Shown here: piece by piece, positions 15,140 through 15,971 of the stretch
Layout of the letters: each line of letters starts with the position of its first letter
Numbering within the stretch: the stretch's first letter is position 1
Source: Paludibacteraceae bacterium
GTDB taxonomy: Bacteria; Bacteroidota; Bacteroidia; Bacteroidales; Paludibacteraceae
Assembly (NCBI GenBank): GCA_947445425.1
Contig: CANFFA010000011.1
Span: forward strand, 1 to 15,971
Length of the DNA: 15,971 bases
Direction: 5' to 3'
Notes under the pieces: model-generated
Seen by the model: only the letters and a program-made list of their open reading frames with translations
Told to the model about the DNA's origin: nothing
The model's database searches: none
Translations under genes and position numbers: made by a program

Positions 15140-15343
15140 TAATGTCCTATAATTTTCATTGTCAAAAATTCAAGAATGAGTCTACTCCGATAAGTCTTAT
15201 TGATATTTGTGAACGCCAAGAACGGTAAGTTTTAAAGACGCAAAGTTCGGATTTACAGCACATAAATTTCTTTGCGACTTAGCACCTTTGCATCTTTGCG
15301 TTCAAAAATTACTTTTCGGAGTGGACTCAATAATAGGACATTA
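15140..15343. repeat. Roughly 200-base nested foldback element, MITE-like
   Basis: Pairs nest around one centre. TAATGTCCTAT (15140-15150) faces ATAGGACATTA (15333-15343). TGAGTCTACTCCGATAAGT (15177-15195) faces 15311-15329, matching at 17 of 19 positions. GAACGCCAAG (15211-15220) faces CTTTGCGTTC (15294-15303), 9 of 10. GACGCAAAG (15237-15245) faces CTTTGCGAC (15270-15278), 8 of 9. The inner CTTTGCG/ACGCAAAG words resemble a dispersed repeat I recall from other Bacteroidota. It fills the gap between the DUF1501 stop and the PPC gene start. There is no coding capacity in it. Confidence 0.7.
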
Positions 15344-15357
15344 GATTAATCACTTAC

Positions 15358-15971
15358 TTACCTCTTCAAATTGGTTAATTCATATAACAGTCCATTACTC
15401 TGATTCTCTTTACCCAAGGAGGGCAAAATGGGCAAGGCACCCTCAGTAATGTGTGGTAAAGTACCATAAGGATTTATGCCCATTAGCTGGTAAATGGTGC
15501 CTATTAAATCGCTAGGATAGACTTTTCTATCCATAATATTCTCACCCGTTTTATCCGTTGATCCTAGTACTTTTCCTGGAATAAAACCGCCACCAGCAAC
15601 AAGGTAAGAAAATGCTTGTCCGAAGTGTGACCGTCCTCCATTCCAAGGCGCTTCCCATAGTACTTTTGGTGTTCTTCCAAATTCACCGCCACAAAGCACA
15701 ATTGTATTTTTCAATAGTCCTTTTTCTTCTAAATCGATTATCAATGTAGAAAGAGCTTGGTCTAATTCCGGTAACATATCATTCATTTTCTGAAAATGAC
15801 TCTTGTGAGTATCCCAACCTGTCGTTCGCACATTTACAAATGGTACCCCCTCTTCAACCAGCCTTCTGGCCATTAAGCAAGATTGACCAATGCGTGATTT
15901 ACCATAACGCTCTCGCAACTCCTTTGATTCATTACTCAAATCAAAGACCTGACGAGTTTTACCGAAAATCA
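15358..15971 (-). CDS. DUF1501 family protein, C-terminal part (runs off the window)
   Basis: The last 204 or so codons of a DUF1501 protein are present, and the gene continues past the right edge. An apparent TTG start at 15939 is not real: the frame stays open to the edge and the residues read KTRQVFDLSNESKELRERYG, normal interior sequence of the family. Visible marks are GQSCLMARRLVEEGVPFVNV, the WDTH motif (GWDTHKSHF), the metal/sulfatase-like segment VLCGGEFGRTPK, GGRSHFGQAFSYLVAGGG and the closing PSDLIGTIYQLMGINP. DUF1501 proteins are sulfatase/alkaline phosphatase-like and usually exported through Tat; the N-terminus is not visible here. Family members normally occur with a DUF1549/DUF1553 cytochrome-type partner, which could lie beyond the edge. 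The PPC gene follows after 256 bases. Confidence 0.92.
   Translation of the reverse strand, partial: IFGKTRQVFDLSNESKELRERYGKSRIGQSCLMARRLVEEGVPFVNVRTTGWDTHKSHFQKMNDMLPELDQALSTLIIDLEEKGLLKNTIVLCGGEFGRTPKVLWEAPWNGGRSHFGQAFSYLVAGGGFIPGKVLGSTDKTGENIMDRKVYPSDLIGTIYQLMGINPYGTLPHITEGALPILPSLGKENQSNGLLYELTNLKR

Noticed and set aside
15937..15939. TTG start for the DUF1501 protein
   Set aside because: The frame remains open to the window edge and the upstream residues match the interior of the family, so the gene is cut by the window.

Overview
This window most likely comes from a Bacteroidota chromosome. Several transcription units are preceded by the Bacteroidota promoter pattern (TTG or TTTG, about 18-20 bases, then TAnnTTTG). 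No start codon has a convincing Shine-Dalgarno sequence. The DNA is AT-rich, the glycogen synthase is of the GT3 type, and the right end carries a secreted PPC/TIG-domain protein next to a DUF1501 protein. The lineage within the phylum cannot be fixed from this sequence.

Layout. Left edge to 1.9 kb: a doubtful gene tail on + and a GT3 glycogen synthase on -. 2.1-5.9 kb: pheT (phenylalanyl-tRNA synthetase beta chain) followed closely by a PLP enzyme of the O-acetylhomoserine sulfhydrylase/cystathionine synthase family, both on +. 6.1-6.3 kb: a compact tRNA-Lys(TTT) unit with its own promoter and a perfect terminator hairpin that starts at the base after the tRNA. 6.3-10.4 kb: a phosphate uptake locus, pstS-pstC-pstA-pstB, on +. 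It has a tandem dyad in front of pstS, a second promoter in front of pstC, a strong terminator after pstB, and no phoU. 10.6-11.8 kb: an AAA ATPase with a DUF4143-type C-terminal part on -, with a promoter and two palindromic structures upstream. 12.1-12.6 kb: apt (adenine phosphoribosyltransferase) on -. 13.0-15.97 kb, on -: a 702-residue exported PPC/TIG protein, preceded by the C-terminal part of a DUF1501 protein that runs off the window.

How it works together. PstS captures phosphate, PstC and PstA form the membrane channel, and PstB powers import. The DUF1501 and PPC proteins probably form one exported functional unit of unknown substrate. The other genes are housekeeping genes.

The least ordinary part is the intergenic DNA to the right of pstB. 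A 35-base element (34 of 35 identical) occurs in hairpin form on both sides of the AAA ATPase gene. A second family of about 150-200 bases occurs twice (10.4 kb and 12.75 kb) with conserved small hairpins. A third, about 200-base foldback element sits between the PPC and DUF1501 genes. This looks like a repeat-rich accessory patch in which the AAA ATPase cassette may have been inserted. No CRISPR array, integrase, transposase or known defence system is visible.
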